DNA from: Acidobacteriota bacterium
GTDB taxonomy: Bacteria > Acidobacteriota > Terriglobia > Acidiferrales > UBA7541
Assembly (NCBI GenBank): GCA_013287135.1
Contig: JABDEK010000002.1
Span: 54,694-118,693, forward strand
Length of the DNA: 64,000 nucleotides
Direction of reading: 5' to 3'
The notes below the pieces were generated by a model that saw only the letters and a program-made list of their open reading frames with translations, ran no database searches and was not told the origin of the DNA. The stretch's first letter is position 1. Every line of letters begins with the position of its first letter. A program made the position numbers and the translations under genes. Positions 42,836 through 53,842 of the stretch are shown here, piece after piece.

Positions 42836-45256
42836 TTGGAAACGTTTGCTCGAAACTTGCGCTACACCTTGCGTATGATGGCTCGGGCGCCCGGTTTCAC
42901 GGCTCTTGCAATTGCCACGCTGGCCCTTGGCATAGGCGCGAATACAGCGATCTTCACCGTGGCCAATTCCCTGTTGCTCCGGCCGCTCGCTTATAAAGAT
43001 CCTGGCCAATTAGTTCGCATCAGTACCAAACGTGACGGCGCTTGCTGCGTCTCGCTCCCGTATTTCACGCTGCTATCCGATACGAATCATTCTTTTTCCG
43101 GCGTAACGGCATATCAATTCGAAACGGTCAACGTGGCTGGTCGCGAAGGTGCCGAGCAGATAGACGCGGAGCGTGTCACTGGAAATTTCTTCGAAGTTCT
43201 CGGCGTAAAGCCTCTCGCAGGACGTGCCTTCAGCGTCGAAGACGATCAGCCCGGCGGCAATCAAGTCGTAATGATCGGATACGAATTGGCTTCGCGGCTT
43301 TTCGGCAATGCGCAAAGCGCAGTCGGCCAGCACCTCGCGGTCGATTCCAGGGACTACACGATCGTCGGGGTACTTCCTCCGAAATTCGGCGTGCGCTTGC
43401 TCGGCCGCCAACCTGAAATTTGGATCACTCACCTCATCGACTTCAGCATGACCACGCCCGCTCGCGTCAATATCGGAGGCATGTATTACGAAGCTATTGG
43501 CCGCTTGCGTCCCGAAGTTACACCGTCACAGGCGCAAGCCGAAACCGAGGTTATCTTTCAGCAGTACAAACACGCTAAGCCGGGCAATTTTGACGCGACT
43601 TCGGATGTCGCCATGACCGTCGGCGACCTTCAAGCGAATCTGGTCGCTAACGTCCGTCCGACGCTTCTGATTCTTTCGGCCGCCGTGGGCTTCGTGCTCC
43701 TGATCGCGTGCGCCAACGTGGCTAGCCTTCTACTTTTCCGCGCGATCGTCCGGAGAAGAGAATTCGCTGTTCGCAGCGCTATGGGAGCGCCACGCGGTGC
43801 CATGGTTCGCCAGCTTCTAACCGAGAGCGTGTTGATGGCCGTGTTGAGCGGCGGCCTGGGAGTTCTGTTCGGCCTTCTCGGCACCAAGTTTCTCGCCACA
43901 TTCACGCAAACGAATCTCCCTCAAGTGGCCGATGTACCGATGGATTTGCGTGTTCTTGCTTTTACTTTGGCAATTTCTGTCATCAGTGGAATTTTATTTG
44001 GACTCACGCCGGCGCTTCAGCTATCCCGCCCTAACCTCGCGGGGATGTTATCTGACGAAGGCCGTGGGTCCGCGGGAAACCGCGGGCGAAGTCACGCGCG
44101 CAGCATAGTCGTTGCGGCGCAAGTTGCGCTTTCCATGGTGCTACTGATCGGTTGCGGCCTGTTGGTACGCAGTTTCGTGCGTCTGCGCACCGTGGACCCT
44201 GGATTCGACGCGAAGAACACGCTCACGGCGCAAACATTTCTGTCGCCGACTAGTTATCCCGATCAACTAAAGCGCATCGCTTTCTATCAAGACGCGCTTC
44301 AGCGTCTGCAATCGATTCCGGGAGTGCAAGCTGCCGCCATTTCCACCGCGCTGCCCGTTCATCCTACGCACGGGACGCCCGCTCGCTTTGGAGGGGAGCC
44401 GGAAGTGGAACTTGGCCGTCGCACAGTTGTGCTGATCGAATCGATTAGTCCCGACTATCCTAAAGCGATGGGCGTGCCGCTGACCGCAGGCCGCACTTTC
44501 GTCGCAAGCGATGACGCAACTTCAGCGCCGGTTGTAATCGTGAATCAATCCGCGGTTCGTCGCTTCTGGCCTAGCCAGAATCCCATAGGCAAACAAGTTT
44601 GGGTGGGAAGAATGCCTGCCAGCCAGGTTGTAGGCGTGCTCGGAGATATTAAAAACGATAGTCTCGCTGCGGCGTCTCAGCCCGAAATATTTTTGCCGTA
44701 TCCGCAGCTCGCATCGTCCACGCTTTACATCACGTTGCGCACCACCACCGATCCTCACAGCGTAGCTTCCGCCCTGCGCGCCCAAATCGTTGCGGTGAAT
44801 CGCGACCAGCCAATCACTGATATTCAAACGATGCAGGAGCGCCTTGAGGCAGCGAGCGCCCAAACGCGTTCGATGATGTGGTTGATCGGAATATTTTCAG
44901 CGACGGCGCTGATTCTTGCCGTGGTGGGAATCTATGGTGTGATTGTTTATTCCGTCGCCCAGCGGACCCAGGAATTGGGCATCCGCATCGCTTTAGGTGC
45001 GTCTAGTGCCGATATTCTTAAACTCGTAATCGGAAATGGTCTCAGAATAGCCGCCGCCGGAACCGTCATAGGCTTGGCAGCTTCATTCGCTCTCACGCGA
45101 CTGATGGCCAGCCTGCTGTATCAGACCAGCGCAACCGATCCAATTACCTTTGTGGGGAGCGCCGTCGCCTTCGCCGCTGCAGCGGCACTGGCCAGTTACT
45201 TACCGGCGCGTCGCGCTATGCGCATCAATCCCACCGACGCGCTCCGCTCGGCATAA
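42836..45256 (+). CDS. ABC transporter permease, acidobacterial duplicated orphan permease (ADOP) family
   Basis: An 806-residue MacB/FtsX-type permease. TTG 42836 has GGAG six bases upstream. The first span with the family motif MARAPGFTALAIATLALGIGANTAIF precedes a periplasmic MacB-like domain (to about 250), three spans near 270-400, a second periplasmic domain (about 430-640) and three C-terminal spans including QRTQELGIRIALGAS. The internal duplication is the defining trait of ADOP proteins, which lack their own ATPase gene. No ABC ATPase gene is adjacent, consistent with the orphan status. It may export a lipid or peptide or act in envelope mechanotransmission. Confidence 0.95.
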   Translation: METFARNLRYTLRMMARAPGFTALAIATLALGIGANTAIFTVANSLLLRPLAYKDPGQLVRISTKRDGACCVSLPYFTLLSDTNHSFSGVTAYQFETVNVAGREGAEQIDAERVTGNFFEVLGVKPLAGRAFSVEDDQPGGNQVVMIGYELASRLFGNAQSAVGQHLAVDSRDYTIVGVLPPKFGVRLLGRQPEIWITHLIDFSMTTPARVNIGGMYYEAIGRLRPEVTPSQAQAETEVIFQQYKHAKPGNFDATSDVAMTVGDLQANLVANVRPTLLILSAAVGFVLLIACANVASLLLFRAIVRRREFAVRSAMGAPRGAMVRQLLTESVLMAVLSGGLGVLFGLLGTKFLATFTQTNLPQVADVPMDLRVLAFTLAISVISGILFGLTPALQLSRPNLAGMLSDEGRGSAGNRGRSHARSIVVAAQVALSMVLLIGCGLLVRSFVRLRTVDPGFDAKNTLTAQTFLSPTSYPDQLKRIAFYQDALQRLQSIPGVQAAAISTALPVHPTHGTPARFGGEPEVELGRRTVVLIESISPDYPKAMGVPLTAGRTFVASDDATSAPVVIVNQSAVRRFWPSQNPIGKQVWVGRMPASQVVGVLGDIKNDSLAAASQPEIFLPYPQLASSTLYITLRTTTDPHSVASALRAQIVAVNRDQPITDIQTMQERLEAASAQTRSMMWLIGIFSATALILAVVGIYGVIVYSVAQRTQELGIRIALGASSADILKLVIGNGLRIAAAGTVIGLAASFALTRLMASLLYQTSATDPITFVGSAVAFAAAAALASYLPARRAMRINPTDALRSA

Positions 45257-45265
45257 CCGCCTAAG

Positions 45266-48200
45266 TTATTGCAGTTTCGCGTATTCAGCTTTGGCTTGCT
45301 TCAGTACAGGAACGTCCGGATCCGCGTCTTTCCACACCGCAAAAAAATCCTGATACGCAGCGCGCGCTTTCCCTGCATCGCCCGCCATCGCCAACGCGCG
45401 CCCCAAACCCAAGTGCGCCAGCGAGCCAACCACGGAATTCTGCACAACCCCCCGATGGTCCAAAATTTTCTGAAATTCCGCCGCCGCGTCGTTACCCTCA
45501 TGCAGCATCAGATAAGCTTCGCCACGTACATAAACGCTGTGAAGTCTTCTTCCATTGGCAAGATCGTAAGGAAGAACCGGCTGCAGGATTTCCACTGCTT
45601 TGCCCGCGTTGTTGCGATCCAACTCAATAGCTGCGCGAATGGTGGGAAGGTCATACAGATTTTCCAAGCCACCCGAAGGCCGCTCTTTGGCCACCTCGCC
45701 TGCAAGCGACTCGGCGCGAGCCGCATCTCCCGCCAGCGCCAGCGCGTACGCCGCCTGAACTTTCACACCCATTGACGAATCGATGTCCAACGCCGCTTTG
45801 GCGGCCTTGTGGGCTGCAGCCGCATCGCCCACAAAACCATCCATCAGGGCTTGGAGGGCCATGGTAGAAGCCGCAGACTCTTTCTTACCTACGCTTTCAG
45901 ACGCTGTGACAGAGCGCTGAAATAACGCTCGGGCTTTTTCCATATGGCCGTACGAAGTCTCTGTAGTCGCTTCTATAGCTATTCCGGCCGGAGCTATCAC
46001 TGGCGAAAAGTTCTCAATCAGCGACACTTCGTGCGACATCGTGGGCGCGTCGTTCTGCAAGTATGCAACCTGGTACAGAGCGATGTGCAGGCTTGGTACG
46101 TCGAGCTTCTGTGCGATCGCTTGGTTGGCCGTCGCTTTGGCCTCGTCCAAGCGGCCGAGTCCCAGATAAACGAAAGCAACTTGAAACCAGTTAATGCTCT
46201 CGCCAGGAGAGAGCCGGTGCCCTTCCAACGCTTCCGGCAAAGCCTTTTCCCATTGGCCGAGAGCGGCGTACTCTACGGAAAGGTTTCCATGTGGAATCGA
46301 ATCACGCGGATAGGTCTGCGTCCAGAGCTGGTAAACCTGGATGGTCTTCTCAGAATCCCCCGTCACATTGTTGTAGTAGTGTGAATCGATGTAAAACCTT
46401 TCAACCTCGCTGGCGCGCTCTCGTAAATCGTAGGCCTTCTTGGTGTGCTCAGCTCCGATTTCCTTTTCGCCAAGATTGCTCTCTACTTGCCCCAGCACCG
46501 CATAAGCCATGGCGAAATTTGGATCCAGCGTGACCGCCTGCTTGAAGAAAGGCGCCGCCACATCTTCCCCTTTGTTTGCGCGCGCTTGTATTCCCAGGCT
46601 GAAAGCCTTCAGAGCCTCCAGCGACGGCGTGGTCGCTTCCGCGATCGGCGTGTTGTATTTCTGAATCGAAGCTAGAGATTCGCCGAGTTTTCCGCGCATC
46701 TCCTCAGCTACTTTTCCCAGCGCACCCAGCACCTGATTTTTGTCTGTCGCCTCCGTCTGCGCCGTAGCCAGTGTCTCGCCCGAAGCGCAGTTCACCGCAT
46801 TCAAAATCAAGCTGTAGGTGTTGCCGATCTGCGCAATCGATCCATCCAGCACCGCCGCGCTCTGCGTTCGCTGGCAGACTTGCCGCGCCAGATCATTCGT
46901 CAAACGCGCCGTCGGCTGCTGGCCCATGAACTTAAGCTGTTGTCGTATCTGCTGCTCGGAAAGTATGTTCAGGAAAGGTGATTGCGCGAGTTGAGCTGCC
47001 AATCCCTGCCGAAGTGCGTCATCAAACACCGGATCGCCGGTTGTGTTAGTGAAGTCCGAGAGAACAATAGAACCTTTCCCCGTCAACTTCGGTGCGCGAT
47101 GCAGAAACGAATACCCCCCAAGAGCCAGCGCCGCAATCAAAATAGCGGTCCCCGCCAAAATCGGCCACCGGCGGCTAGGCACCGCAATAGCGGACACGTT
47201 AGTTGTATCGGCTAACATCGCGCCGCTCGCGCCCATCGCCGAAAATGTGGCAGCGCTGATCCCGCTCGGAGGTGTCGCCACCGCAACCGCAGGCGTCCCA
47301 CTCATCGGCGAGTGTTGATACACGGCAGCCTCGCGGGCCGCGCCCGATGACGACGTCGGCATCACCGCCGCCGAAATCCGGCTCGAATCCGTATCCCGCT
47401 TCAGTCGCGCCAGATCCGTGCGCAACTCCGCCGCATGTTGATAACGCATGCGCCGGTCTTTCTCCAGCGCTTTCGAGATCACTTCTTCCAGCCGCGCCGG
47501 AATATCCGGGTTCAAACGCACCGCCGGCACCGGAGCCTTTTCCAGAATGGAGTTGAAGATTACCGCTGTGGTATCGCCGCGGAAGGGAAGCGCGCCCGTA
47601 GCCATTTCGTACAGCACCGCGCCAAAACTAAAAAGGTCACTGCGCGCATCCAACTCTTCGCCGCGCGCCTGCTCCGGCGACATATACGCCACCGTGCCCA
47701 AAGTCATTCCCGGACTGGTCAGATGTTCCTGGTCCACCGTCACATCCGCGTCTTTCGTCGCGAACGCGTTCGTCGCTCCGCCAACGCGCAGCGATTGCTT
47801 CGCCAAACCGAAATCCAGAACCTTGGCATGCCCGCGCTGCGTCACGAATAAATTCGCCGGCTTGATGTCGCGATGCACGATGCCCTTTTCGTGCGCCGCA
47901 TCCAACGCGTCGGCCACCTCCACGCCAAGTTCCAGCAGCATATCGATGGGCATTGGTTTGCCGCCAATGCGATGCTTCAGCGTCTGCCCCTGCAACAGTT
48001 CCATTACGATGAAGAATCGCCCATCCTGCTGCCCAATTTCGTGAATCGTGCAGATGTTCGGATGATTTAGCGCCGAAGCAGCACGAGCCTCGCGCTGAAA
48101 CCGTTCCAGTGCGTAAGGATCGCGTGCCAGATCTTCCGGTAGAAATTTCAACGCCACGCGTCGGCCCAGGCTGGTGTCTTCCGCCTCATACACTACGCCC

Positions 48201-48283
48201 ATGCCTCCGCCGCCAAGTTTTTCAAGGATACGGTAATGCGAAACTGTCTGCCCGACGAGCGAATCCGCCATTGTGGCGACCAT
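45266..48283 (-). CDS. Transmembrane Ser/Thr protein kinase with TolB-like and TPR domains
   Basis: A 1005-residue Hanks-type kinase. The kinase domain spans residues about 17-290 with GGGGMGVVY, Lys46, [10 protein letters not shown] (Asp139), DFG at 157-159 and MSPEQARG. One membrane span follows ([21 protein letters not shown], near 372-392). Outside it, residues about 402-530 resemble the TolB/FlgO-like N-domain ([21 protein letters not shown]), then tetratricopeptide repeats fill the rest. Ligand binding outside the membrane would drive phosphorylation inside. It converges with the ADOP gene with only nine bases between stops. Start may be ATG 48283 or 48271; neither has a clear ribosome site. 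Confidence 0.95.
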   Translation of the reverse strand: MVATMADSLVGQTVSHYRILEKLGGGGMGVVYEAEDTSLGRRVALKFLPEDLARDPYALERFQREARAASALNHPNICTIHEIGQQDGRFFIVMELLQGQTLKHRIGGKPMPIDMLLELGVEVADALDAAHEKGIVHRDIKPANLFVTQRGHAKVLDFGLAKQSLRVGGATNAFATKDADVTVDQEHLTSPGMTLGTVAYMSPEQARGEELDARSDLFSFGAVLYEMATGALPFRGDTTAVIFNSILEKAPVPAVRLNPDIPARLEEVISKALEKDRRMRYQHAAELRTDLARLKRDTDSSRISAAVMPTSSSGAAREAAVYQHSPMSGTPAVAVATPPSGISAATFSAMGASGAMLADTTNVSAIAVPSRRWPILAGTAILIAALALGGYSFLHRAPKLTGKGSIVLSDFTNTTGDPVFDDALRQGLAAQLAQSPFLNILSEQQIRQQLKFMGQQPTARLTNDLARQVCQRTQSAAVLDGSIAQIGNTYSLILNAVNCASGETLATAQTEATDKNQVLGALGKVAEEMRGKLGESLASIQKYNTPIAEATTPSLEALKAFSLGIQARANKGEDVAAPFFKQAVTLDPNFAMAYAVLGQVESNLGEKEIGAEHTKKAYDLRERASEVERFYIDSHYYNNVTGDSEKTIQVYQLWTQTYPRDSIPHGNLSVEYAALGQWEKALPEALEGHRLSPGESINWFQVAFVYLGLGRLDEAKATANQAIAQKLDVPSLHIALYQVAYLQNDAPTMSHEVSLIENFSPVIAPAGIAIEATTETSYGHMEKARALFQRSVTASESVGKKESAASTMALQALMDGFVGDAAAAHKAAKAALDIDSSMGVKVQAAYALALAGDAARAESLAGEVAKERPSGGLENLYDLPTIRAAIELDRNNAGKAVEILQPVLPYDLANGRRLHSVYVRGEAYLMLHEGNDAAAEFQKILDHRGVVQNSVVGSLAHLGLGRALAMAGDAGKARAAYQDFFAVWKDADPDVPVLKQAKAEYAKLQ

Positions 48284-48398
48284 CTTAGGGGCTCAACCTC
48301 GGTGAGTCAACGAAGACACGAAGACTGTCGCTGCAAAATGAGAATGTCCGGTTTGTGCCGAGTAGAAATGTCCGCTTTCATGCATGGCCGAGGGCCCC

Positions 48399-48491
48399 AT
48401 GGAAACGGAGCGAATCGCGTTGAGCCAACGAGAACGGGACCGATTGAAAGTGTTGCACGAGGTACAGCAGAAGCAGTTGTTTTGGCAATGA
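48399..48491 (+). pseudogene. ISNCY-family transposase, N-terminal remnant
   Basis: A 30-codon frame beginning METERIALSQRERDRLKVLH and going on to EVQQKQL, then a stop. This matches the conserved start of ISNCY-type transposases (SQRERDRLKVLHEV). The helix-turn-helix and DDE domain that should follow are absent, so only the 5' end of an old insertion remains. Bases just upstream (48340-48398) may be the element's end. Confidence 0.7.
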
Positions 48492-48622
48492 GCGAGGCCG
48501 GATCCGCCATTTGGGGCACATCTTAGGTTGCCATGGGGAACAAGTCGCGTCACGAAGCCGCGTCTCAGATGCGCTAGAATTCAGCGTCTTCTACAATCCG
48601 CGGCAAAGTAATCGACTCTACA

Positions 48623-49579
48623 TCAAGTCTTCGTGTAGTCCGCGTGCTGGTCGTCAAAGCGAATTTTCCTTTCGGCGTCCCCAGCGAGTAAGAATGAGGC
48701 GTAGTAATAACCGTAGGGAAGTACGTGCGCTCCGCCATCGATTAGCTCTTTCTTCAGGCGTTCATGAAGTTCGGGCAGCTCCGACCAATGCACCTTCGGA
48801 TTGTCGTGATGTTCTAGGTGGTATCCGATATTGAACATGGTCATGTTGAAAAATTTAAGTAGAAAAATGTTGGAATGGCCCACCGGCCTCTCCGCCGTCT
48901 TTTGTACGCAGCCCACGTGTTGCACGTACATTCCCGGACCCATTACCCAAACGTTGGCGATCCACTGTGGCAGCACCCACAGCCATATCGCCATGATCGG
49001 ATCGATCCAGAACGGAATTGACCAAAGCGCGGCGAAGATGGCGAATTCAGAAAGCGCTTTGCGCCGCAGCGTCGGGTGCGAAATCAATTCCTTGCGCAGG
49101 TGGACCATGTACCGCCATGGCCAATGTGCCAGCACGTAGCGTTGAAAGCTTTCAAAAGAGCCGTCGGCATTCCGTTTTGGAAGAGTCCAATCTCCGTTGC
49201 CGAGCAGGTTGGCGTGGTGAACCGTGTGGGTGTACTCCCAAAAGAATGATGGCCAAGCGCCCGAAAATGTCCAGAATCTGCCGAACCATCGATTCATGAA
49301 AGGCGAAGTAAAAATCCGGCGATGCGAATGGTTGTGAAAATTGACGCCGACGTTAATTCCCGAAATCCAGCCCAGCAAAATCGCCGAAGCTGCCACAAAG
49401 GCCCCTCGGGACCACGGGCCCGTGATGCCCACAAGCTTGGGATGCTTGTAAAACCAGAACGCGCCAGCATACGCAACCAGACAAGCGATGTGGAAGATCA
49501 CGCAGTGCAGGTCTTGCGGATGAGCGAGGAGGTGCCCACGGTTTGACTTCGCGGAAGCCGTCCCTTCATCTCGACTCAC
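48623..49579 (-). CDS. Fatty acid desaturase-family membrane protein
   Basis: A membrane di-iron enzyme of about 318 residues. Three His boxes are present: HNHSHRR, HTVHHANLLG and HLEHHDNP, in the order and spacing of the desaturase/hydroxylase family. Hydrophobic spans lie before box 1 (VIFHIACLVAYAGAFWFY, GAFVAASAILLGWISG) and between boxes 2 and 3. It probably introduces a double bond or hydroxyl into a lipid acyl chain or carotenoid. The longest frame starts at TTG 49642, but GAGG five bases before GTG 49579 makes that start better. It lies upstream of the kinase gene with the transposase remnant between them. Confidence 0.88.
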   Translation of the reverse strand: MSRDEGTASAKSNRGHLLAHPQDLHCVIFHIACLVAYAGAFWFYKHPKLVGITGPWSRGAFVAASAILLGWISGINVGVNFHNHSHRRIFTSPFMNRWFGRFWTFSGAWPSFFWEYTHTVHHANLLGNGDWTLPKRNADGSFESFQRYVLAHWPWRYMVHLRKELISHPTLRRKALSEFAIFAALWSIPFWIDPIMAIWLWVLPQWIANVWVMGPGMYVQHVGCVQKTAERPVGHSNIFLLKFFNMTMFNIGYHLEHHDNPKVHWSELPELHERLKKELIDGGAHVLPYGYYYASFLLAGDAERKIRFDDQHADYTKT

Positions 49580-50421
49580 ACGAACCTCATTGCAGTAACG
49601 AACGCCAGGACCGTGATTCCCAAACTCACCCAAGGCCCCCAAAACATCGCTCCACCGATAATTGCGATCGCAAAAAGAGGACAGAAAGATCTCCCCATCA
49701 TAAGCCCAGCATTCGACACAAACGTGTGTGCTCGACGCTTCATCTTGCCCTCTTTTCTCTAGGGATTAGTTTTTACGTGTTGCGCGACTATTTGTAGCGA
49801 GAAAGAACTCCCGGTCCACTGTCTCATTAGCGGTTGGTTCCAGTTCTCAAGCTGACCAATACGCTCGGCGGTGTCTTCCCGAGCGACGGTTTCGCTCTAG
49901 GTCCCCCCATTTTCATCCAGACATCCTGCTAGCAAGCCGTCCGGAAAACTGTCCAATAAGAGACACTTTTCGATTCGGCACTGATTGGACTGCTTTACGA
50001 GCGGAAACCCACGCAAGCGGTGAATTGGAAATTCTGGATCTAAACGGGAGTCACAGCGGGGTAGCGTCAAAGCCATAGTGCGAGGTAATAAAAAGTCCAC
50101 CGCCTCGTACCCTTGTATTCCTACACCCAACTTCCTATTATTGGCGCGATGAAAATTTGGCTGGATAGCGTCCGGAAGCAAGACAGGAGGCGGCAGCCTC
50201 AAAACCGGTGTTTTGCTGACCCCGAAGTTAGGCCTCGGAGTTATTCATCACAGAAGTCGCTGGCTCCGACCGGAGTCGCCGGACTACCTCGAACTTTCTC
50301 TCGCAAAGTGAAGTTAGCCTATGGTTCGCTCTGCAGAATGGCATTTCTACCCAGTTCTGGCTTAAGAGTAGAAACTATAGAAAACAAACCATTAACCCTT
50401 TCCATCCGGGGCCACAACCGC
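49580..50421. other. Long non-coding stretch between divergent genes
   Basis: About 840 bases between the desaturase and the TPR gene. Open frames here (for example 49897-50202 minus, and the 5' extension of the TPR frame from 50113) have no recognisable similarity, odd composition and no ribosome site. No tRNA or known RNA was recognised. Confidence 0.5.
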
Positions 50422-51651
50422 ATGTATCGTCTAGCGCGACTTGACACTTTCTCGGGGCCCTTTCCGGCCTTTCTTCGCATTTCCAGCAGATTCATGGCTG
50501 CGCTCTTATTCCTCTCGATTGCCGCCACAACTCCCCTCGCGGCGCAAGAACCGACCCTCCCGGAACTCTTCGGCAGGGGAGAAGCGGCCCTGCGCGCCGG
50601 CAATTTGGACCAAGCCGAATCTTCCTTCAAACAGGTGCTCGCGCGAGACCCGAACTCCGCTGGCGCCTACGCAAATCTCGGCGTAATCGCCATGCGCCGC
50701 CAGAATTGGCCGGCTGCGCTCGACTTGCTGCACAAAGCCGAACACGTCGCACCAAACGTCGCCGGGATACGTCTCAACATCGGCTTGATTTACTACCGCC
50801 AGAACGAATTTCATTCCGCGATTGCTCCATTCGAATCCGTAGTGCGCGACCAACCCGACTCCCTGCAAGCCCGCTACCTGCTCGGCCTCTGTTATTTCTT
50901 TACCGACCGCTATGCCGACGCAGTCCGCGCCCTCCAGGATTTGTGGCCGCAGGAATCGAATGACCTGAATTATCTCTACGTTCTCGGAAACGCAGCCGAC
51001 AAAGCAGGGAACGCGGAGCTGCAAGATCGCGCTCTCAGCCGCTTCGTCGAACTCGGACAGAACACCGCCGAATATCACATGTTGATGGGCAAAGCTTTCT
51101 TGAACCGCGAGGAAAATGACAAAGCGCTGGCGGAACTCGAGCAGGCTGCGAAATCCGATCCCAATCTCCCCTTCGTGCACTTCAATTTGGGACTCGTTTA
51201 CCTGGCTCGCTTGGATTTCGACCGCGCCAAAGACCAATTTGAAAAGGACATCGCGCTGGAACCCGACGTAGCCTTCGACTATGACCGCCTCGGCCTCGTG
51301 TACATCTACCAGCAGCAGGACGCCAAAGCCGAAGAAAATTTCCGCGAAGGTCTGCGCCGCGATTCCCACCTATCGAGTTCGTATTTTGGTTTGGCGCGCG
51401 TTTACCAACACGAAAAGAAGTTCGATCAAGCCTTGTCTGCAGTTGATTCCGCCATAAAAATCGATCCGGACAATCCGAATTATCACAATTTGAAAGGCCA
51501 AATCCTCTTACGTGAAGGACATACGCAGGACGGACAGACCGAACTCGCCGCAGCCACCAGCCTGCTCAACGCCAGTCGCGCCCGCCGCCAAAGTGAGCTA
51601 AGCGGAGAAGCCCTCCCGCAGCCCGAATTGACCGCGGAACCCAAACCATGA
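50422..51651 (+). CDS. Exported TPR-repeat protein
   Basis: A 409-residue protein. After a signal sequence (FMAALLFLSIAATTPLAAQ) there are about nine tetratricopeptide repeats, e.g. AEALRAGNLDQAESSFKQVL-like ALRAGNLDQAESSFKQVLAR, AYANLGVIAMRRQNWPAAL, VHFNLGLVYLARLDFDRAK and SYFGLARVYQHEKKFDQAL. The C-terminus is Pro/Glu-rich. TPR arrays bind protein partners; here in the periplasm. The open frame runs back to 50113, but that part is Arg/Ser-rich and unstructured, so ATG 50422 is preferred. It converges with ribokinase. Confidence 0.88.
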   Translation: MYRLARLDTFSGPFPAFLRISSRFMAALLFLSIAATTPLAAQEPTLPELFGRGEAALRAGNLDQAESSFKQVLARDPNSAGAYANLGVIAMRRQNWPAALDLLHKAEHVAPNVAGIRLNIGLIYYRQNEFHSAIAPFESVVRDQPDSLQARYLLGLCYFFTDRYADAVRALQDLWPQESNDLNYLYVLGNAADKAGNAELQDRALSRFVELGQNTAEYHMLMGKAFLNREENDKALAELEQAAKSDPNLPFVHFNLGLVYLARLDFDRAKDQFEKDIALEPDVAFDYDRLGLVYIYQQQDAKAEENFREGLRRDSHLSSSYFGLARVYQHEKKFDQALSAVDSAIKIDPDNPNYHNLKGQILLREGHTQDGQTELAAATSLLNASRARRQSELSGEALPQPELTAEPKP

Positions 51652-51701
51652 CGATATGAGGAAGAATTTTTCGCGGGATGGAACGGGACGCTAGCGAGTT
51701 T

Positions 51702-52631
51702 TTATTGCGAATTCAAGAATCGCTCGACTTCGCGAGCAGTGGGCATCGAAGGCTGCGCTCCAACGCGCGTCACAGAAATTGCCGCAACCGCCGACGCGTA
51801 CCGAGCAGCCTGCACCGGCGCCGCTCCGGACAGAAGACTAACAGCGAACCCCGCATTGAACGCATCCCCCGCCGCTGTAGAGTCCACCGCCTTCACGGCA
51901 AAGGCCGGAATCATCTCCCGCGTTCCGCCGCCCGTGGCCAGAAAAACACCCTGCGAGCCCATCTTGATCAAAACGTTCTTTGGCCCGCGCTCTAAAAGCA
52001 ATTCCGCGCAACGCGCCGCCGTAGCGGGAGTCACCGGCTCATTCGCACTAAGGCCGCAGAGAATGCGCGTCTCGCTCTCATTCGGCGTGATCCACGTAGC
52101 GCATTGCAACAGTCCTTTGGGAAGCTCGCGCGCGGGAGCGGGATCTAGCATCAACGGAATTTTATTCTTGTGAGCAAAAACTGCCAGCGTCTCCATGGTG
52201 ATCAGCGGAATTTCCAGTTGCGTCAAAAACATCTCTGCCGTGCGCAGCACTGCGGAGGCCCGCGTTATGTCTTTCGGCAGCAGCTTCTCATTCGCTCCCG
52301 GCACAACAACAATATTGTTCTGCCCATCGTCGCCAATATTGATCAACGCCACGCCGGACGAGCCTCTCACCGTCCCGACTGCCTTTACGTTTACTCCCGC
52401 TTTGCGCAACGCGCCCCTCAGCGCGGAGCCAAATGAATCGTCGCCCACTTTGCCAACCATGCTCACCGGGTACCCAAGCCTGGCCACGCCAACAGCTTGG
52501 TTGGCCCCCTTTCCGCCAGGGAAAGTTGAAAAGCTGCGGCCCGTGAGAGTTTCCCCCGGTAACGGCACGCGCTCCGCGTTCCCAACGAGATCCAAATTTA
52601 TGCTGCCAACGACAACGATGAGCTTACGCAC
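51702..52631 (-). CDS. rbsK: Ribokinase
   Basis: A 309-residue PfkB-family sugar kinase that phosphorylates ribose at O5 with ATP. The N-terminal substrate motif GSINLDLV, the PfkB signature PGGKGANQAVGVARLG and the C-terminal anion-hole/catalytic motif DSTAAGDAFNAGFA (Asp base) are all intact, as is NESET. Start is GTG 52631. No ribose transporter genes are next to it, so it may serve nucleoside salvage. Other PfkB sugars cannot be fully excluded. Confidence 0.9.
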   Translation of the reverse strand: MRKLIVVVGSINLDLVGNAERVPLPGETLTGRSFSTFPGGKGANQAVGVARLGYPVSMVGKVGDDSFGSALRGALRKAGVNVKAVGTVRGSSGVALINIGDDGQNNIVVVPGANEKLLPKDITRASAVLRTAEMFLTQLEIPLITMETLAVFAHKNKIPLMLDPAPARELPKGLLQCATWITPNESETRILCGLSANEPVTPATAARCAELLLERGPKNVLIKMGSQGVFLATGGGTREMIPAFAVKAVDSTAAGDAFNAGFAVSLLSGAAPVQAARYASAVAAISVTRVGAQPSMPTAREVERFLNSQ

Positions 52632-52788
52632 TCGAAGCCATCCGTTTCGCGGCGATGGGAGGGGCGAGCAGAAATATGCACAGAAAAATATTCGGAGAGA
52701 TGATTGCAGGAATAATCATTGGAATGCGCGAAAATATATTCCGCCGGATGGTGAGAAAATAAGTCACTCGCCTGCCCGTTTCCTTTCG

Positions 52789-53832
52789 TTATTTTTGTGC
52801 GTGGTCTGTGTCCGCCGCAACTTTTCCAGACGACGATCTGTAAACATACTGGAAATATCCGGTCACCAGGATCATGCCGACGATCCACCATGCCAATCCA
52901 ACCTTCAATCCGTAGGCCCCCGCTTTCGCGTTGCTTATCGTCAATGAATGTACGCCATCGCGCGCCGGCAGCACCATAGGATAAATACTAAACACAATGC
53001 TCGTAAGCATTCCAGTGAGATAGGCGCAAGATGCCAGGAAAGCCCGGCGCTCATTCCGCCCTCGCAACTCGAACCGCACTCCCAAGAGGCCAGCTATCGA
53101 CAAAATCGGAAAAATGAAGCCCCACGGCCATCTCGAAAAATTTATGCGTAACTGCGGCAGCACCGCGAATGTTACCGCCGTAATTAGGATCGTGAACACA
53201 ATCACAGTCCACCAAGCTAGGTTCGCGAGGCGTCCAGCCCGCTCGTTCACCACGCCGGTCGTCTTCATGTATACCCACAGCGACCCATGCATGGTCAGTG
53301 CGAACAGTGCCAGCACTCCCACAAGTACCGTGTACCAATCCAGAATTCCCGTTTGTTCGCCGAGGCGCCAATTGGTCCACAGCGGCTCGAAAAAATATCC
53401 ACTTCCATCCAGTGGAACTCCGCGCACTACGTTGCCCAGCGCCGCGCCGTAAAAAATTGCAAGCAGCAAACTCGATGCGCAAAACAAAAAATCCCATAGC
53501 GGTATCCAAACCGCGCTTTCAACCTGATTGCGGAACTCAATCGACGCGCCGCGCAAAATCAAAAGCCATAGAACAATCATCAGCGGCAGATAAAATCCGC
53601 TGAAGCTCGACGCGTACAGAAGCGGAAAAGCAAAGAATAATGTTCCGCCAACCCCAATAAGCCACACCTCATTTCCATCCCAAACCGGCCCAATACTCGC
53701 GAGCACTTGCCGCTTTTCTTCGTTCGTCTTCGCCACCAGCAGATGAATCGCGCCGGCACCGAGGTCAAACCCATCCAGCAGAACATACACAGCGAGCATT
53801 ATCGCGACCAGACAGAACCAGACTGTCTCCAT
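52789..53832 (-). CDS. cydB: Cytochrome bd ubiquinol oxidase subunit II
   Basis: A 347-residue inner-membrane protein with about eight or nine spans. The N-terminus METVWFCLVAIMLAVYVLLDGFDLGAG and the conserved WDGNEVWL and RGASIEFR segments identify CydB. Together with CydA it forms a high-affinity terminal oxidase that reduces O2 with quinol. It starts ten bases after the cydA stop, so the two are one operon. No small cydX frame was recognised in the 157 bases downstream. Confidence 0.96.
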   Translation of the reverse strand: METVWFCLVAIMLAVYVLLDGFDLGAGAIHLLVAKTNEEKRQVLASIGPVWDGNEVWLIGVGGTLFFAFPLLYASSFSGFYLPLMIVLWLLILRGASIEFRNQVESAVWIPLWDFLFCASSLLLAIFYGAALGNVVRGVPLDGSGYFFEPLWTNWRLGEQTGILDWYTVLVGVLALFALTMHGSLWVYMKTTGVVNERAGRLANLAWWTVIVFTILITAVTFAVLPQLRINFSRWPWGFIFPILSIAGLLGVRFELRGRNERRAFLASCAYLTGMLTSIVFSIYPMVLPARDGVHSLTISNAKAGAYGLKVGLAWWIVGMILVTGYFQYVYRSSSGKVAADTDHAQK

Positions 53833-53842
53833 AGCTCACCCC

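Noticed and set aside
49897..50202. A 101-codon minus-strand frame in the long non-coding stretch
   Set aside because: No ribosome site, no recognisable motif, and composition typical of random reading.
50506..51369. A 287-codon open frame on the minus strand
   Set aside because: Antisense to the TPR protein gene and made of mirrored repeat codons; no recognisable domain.
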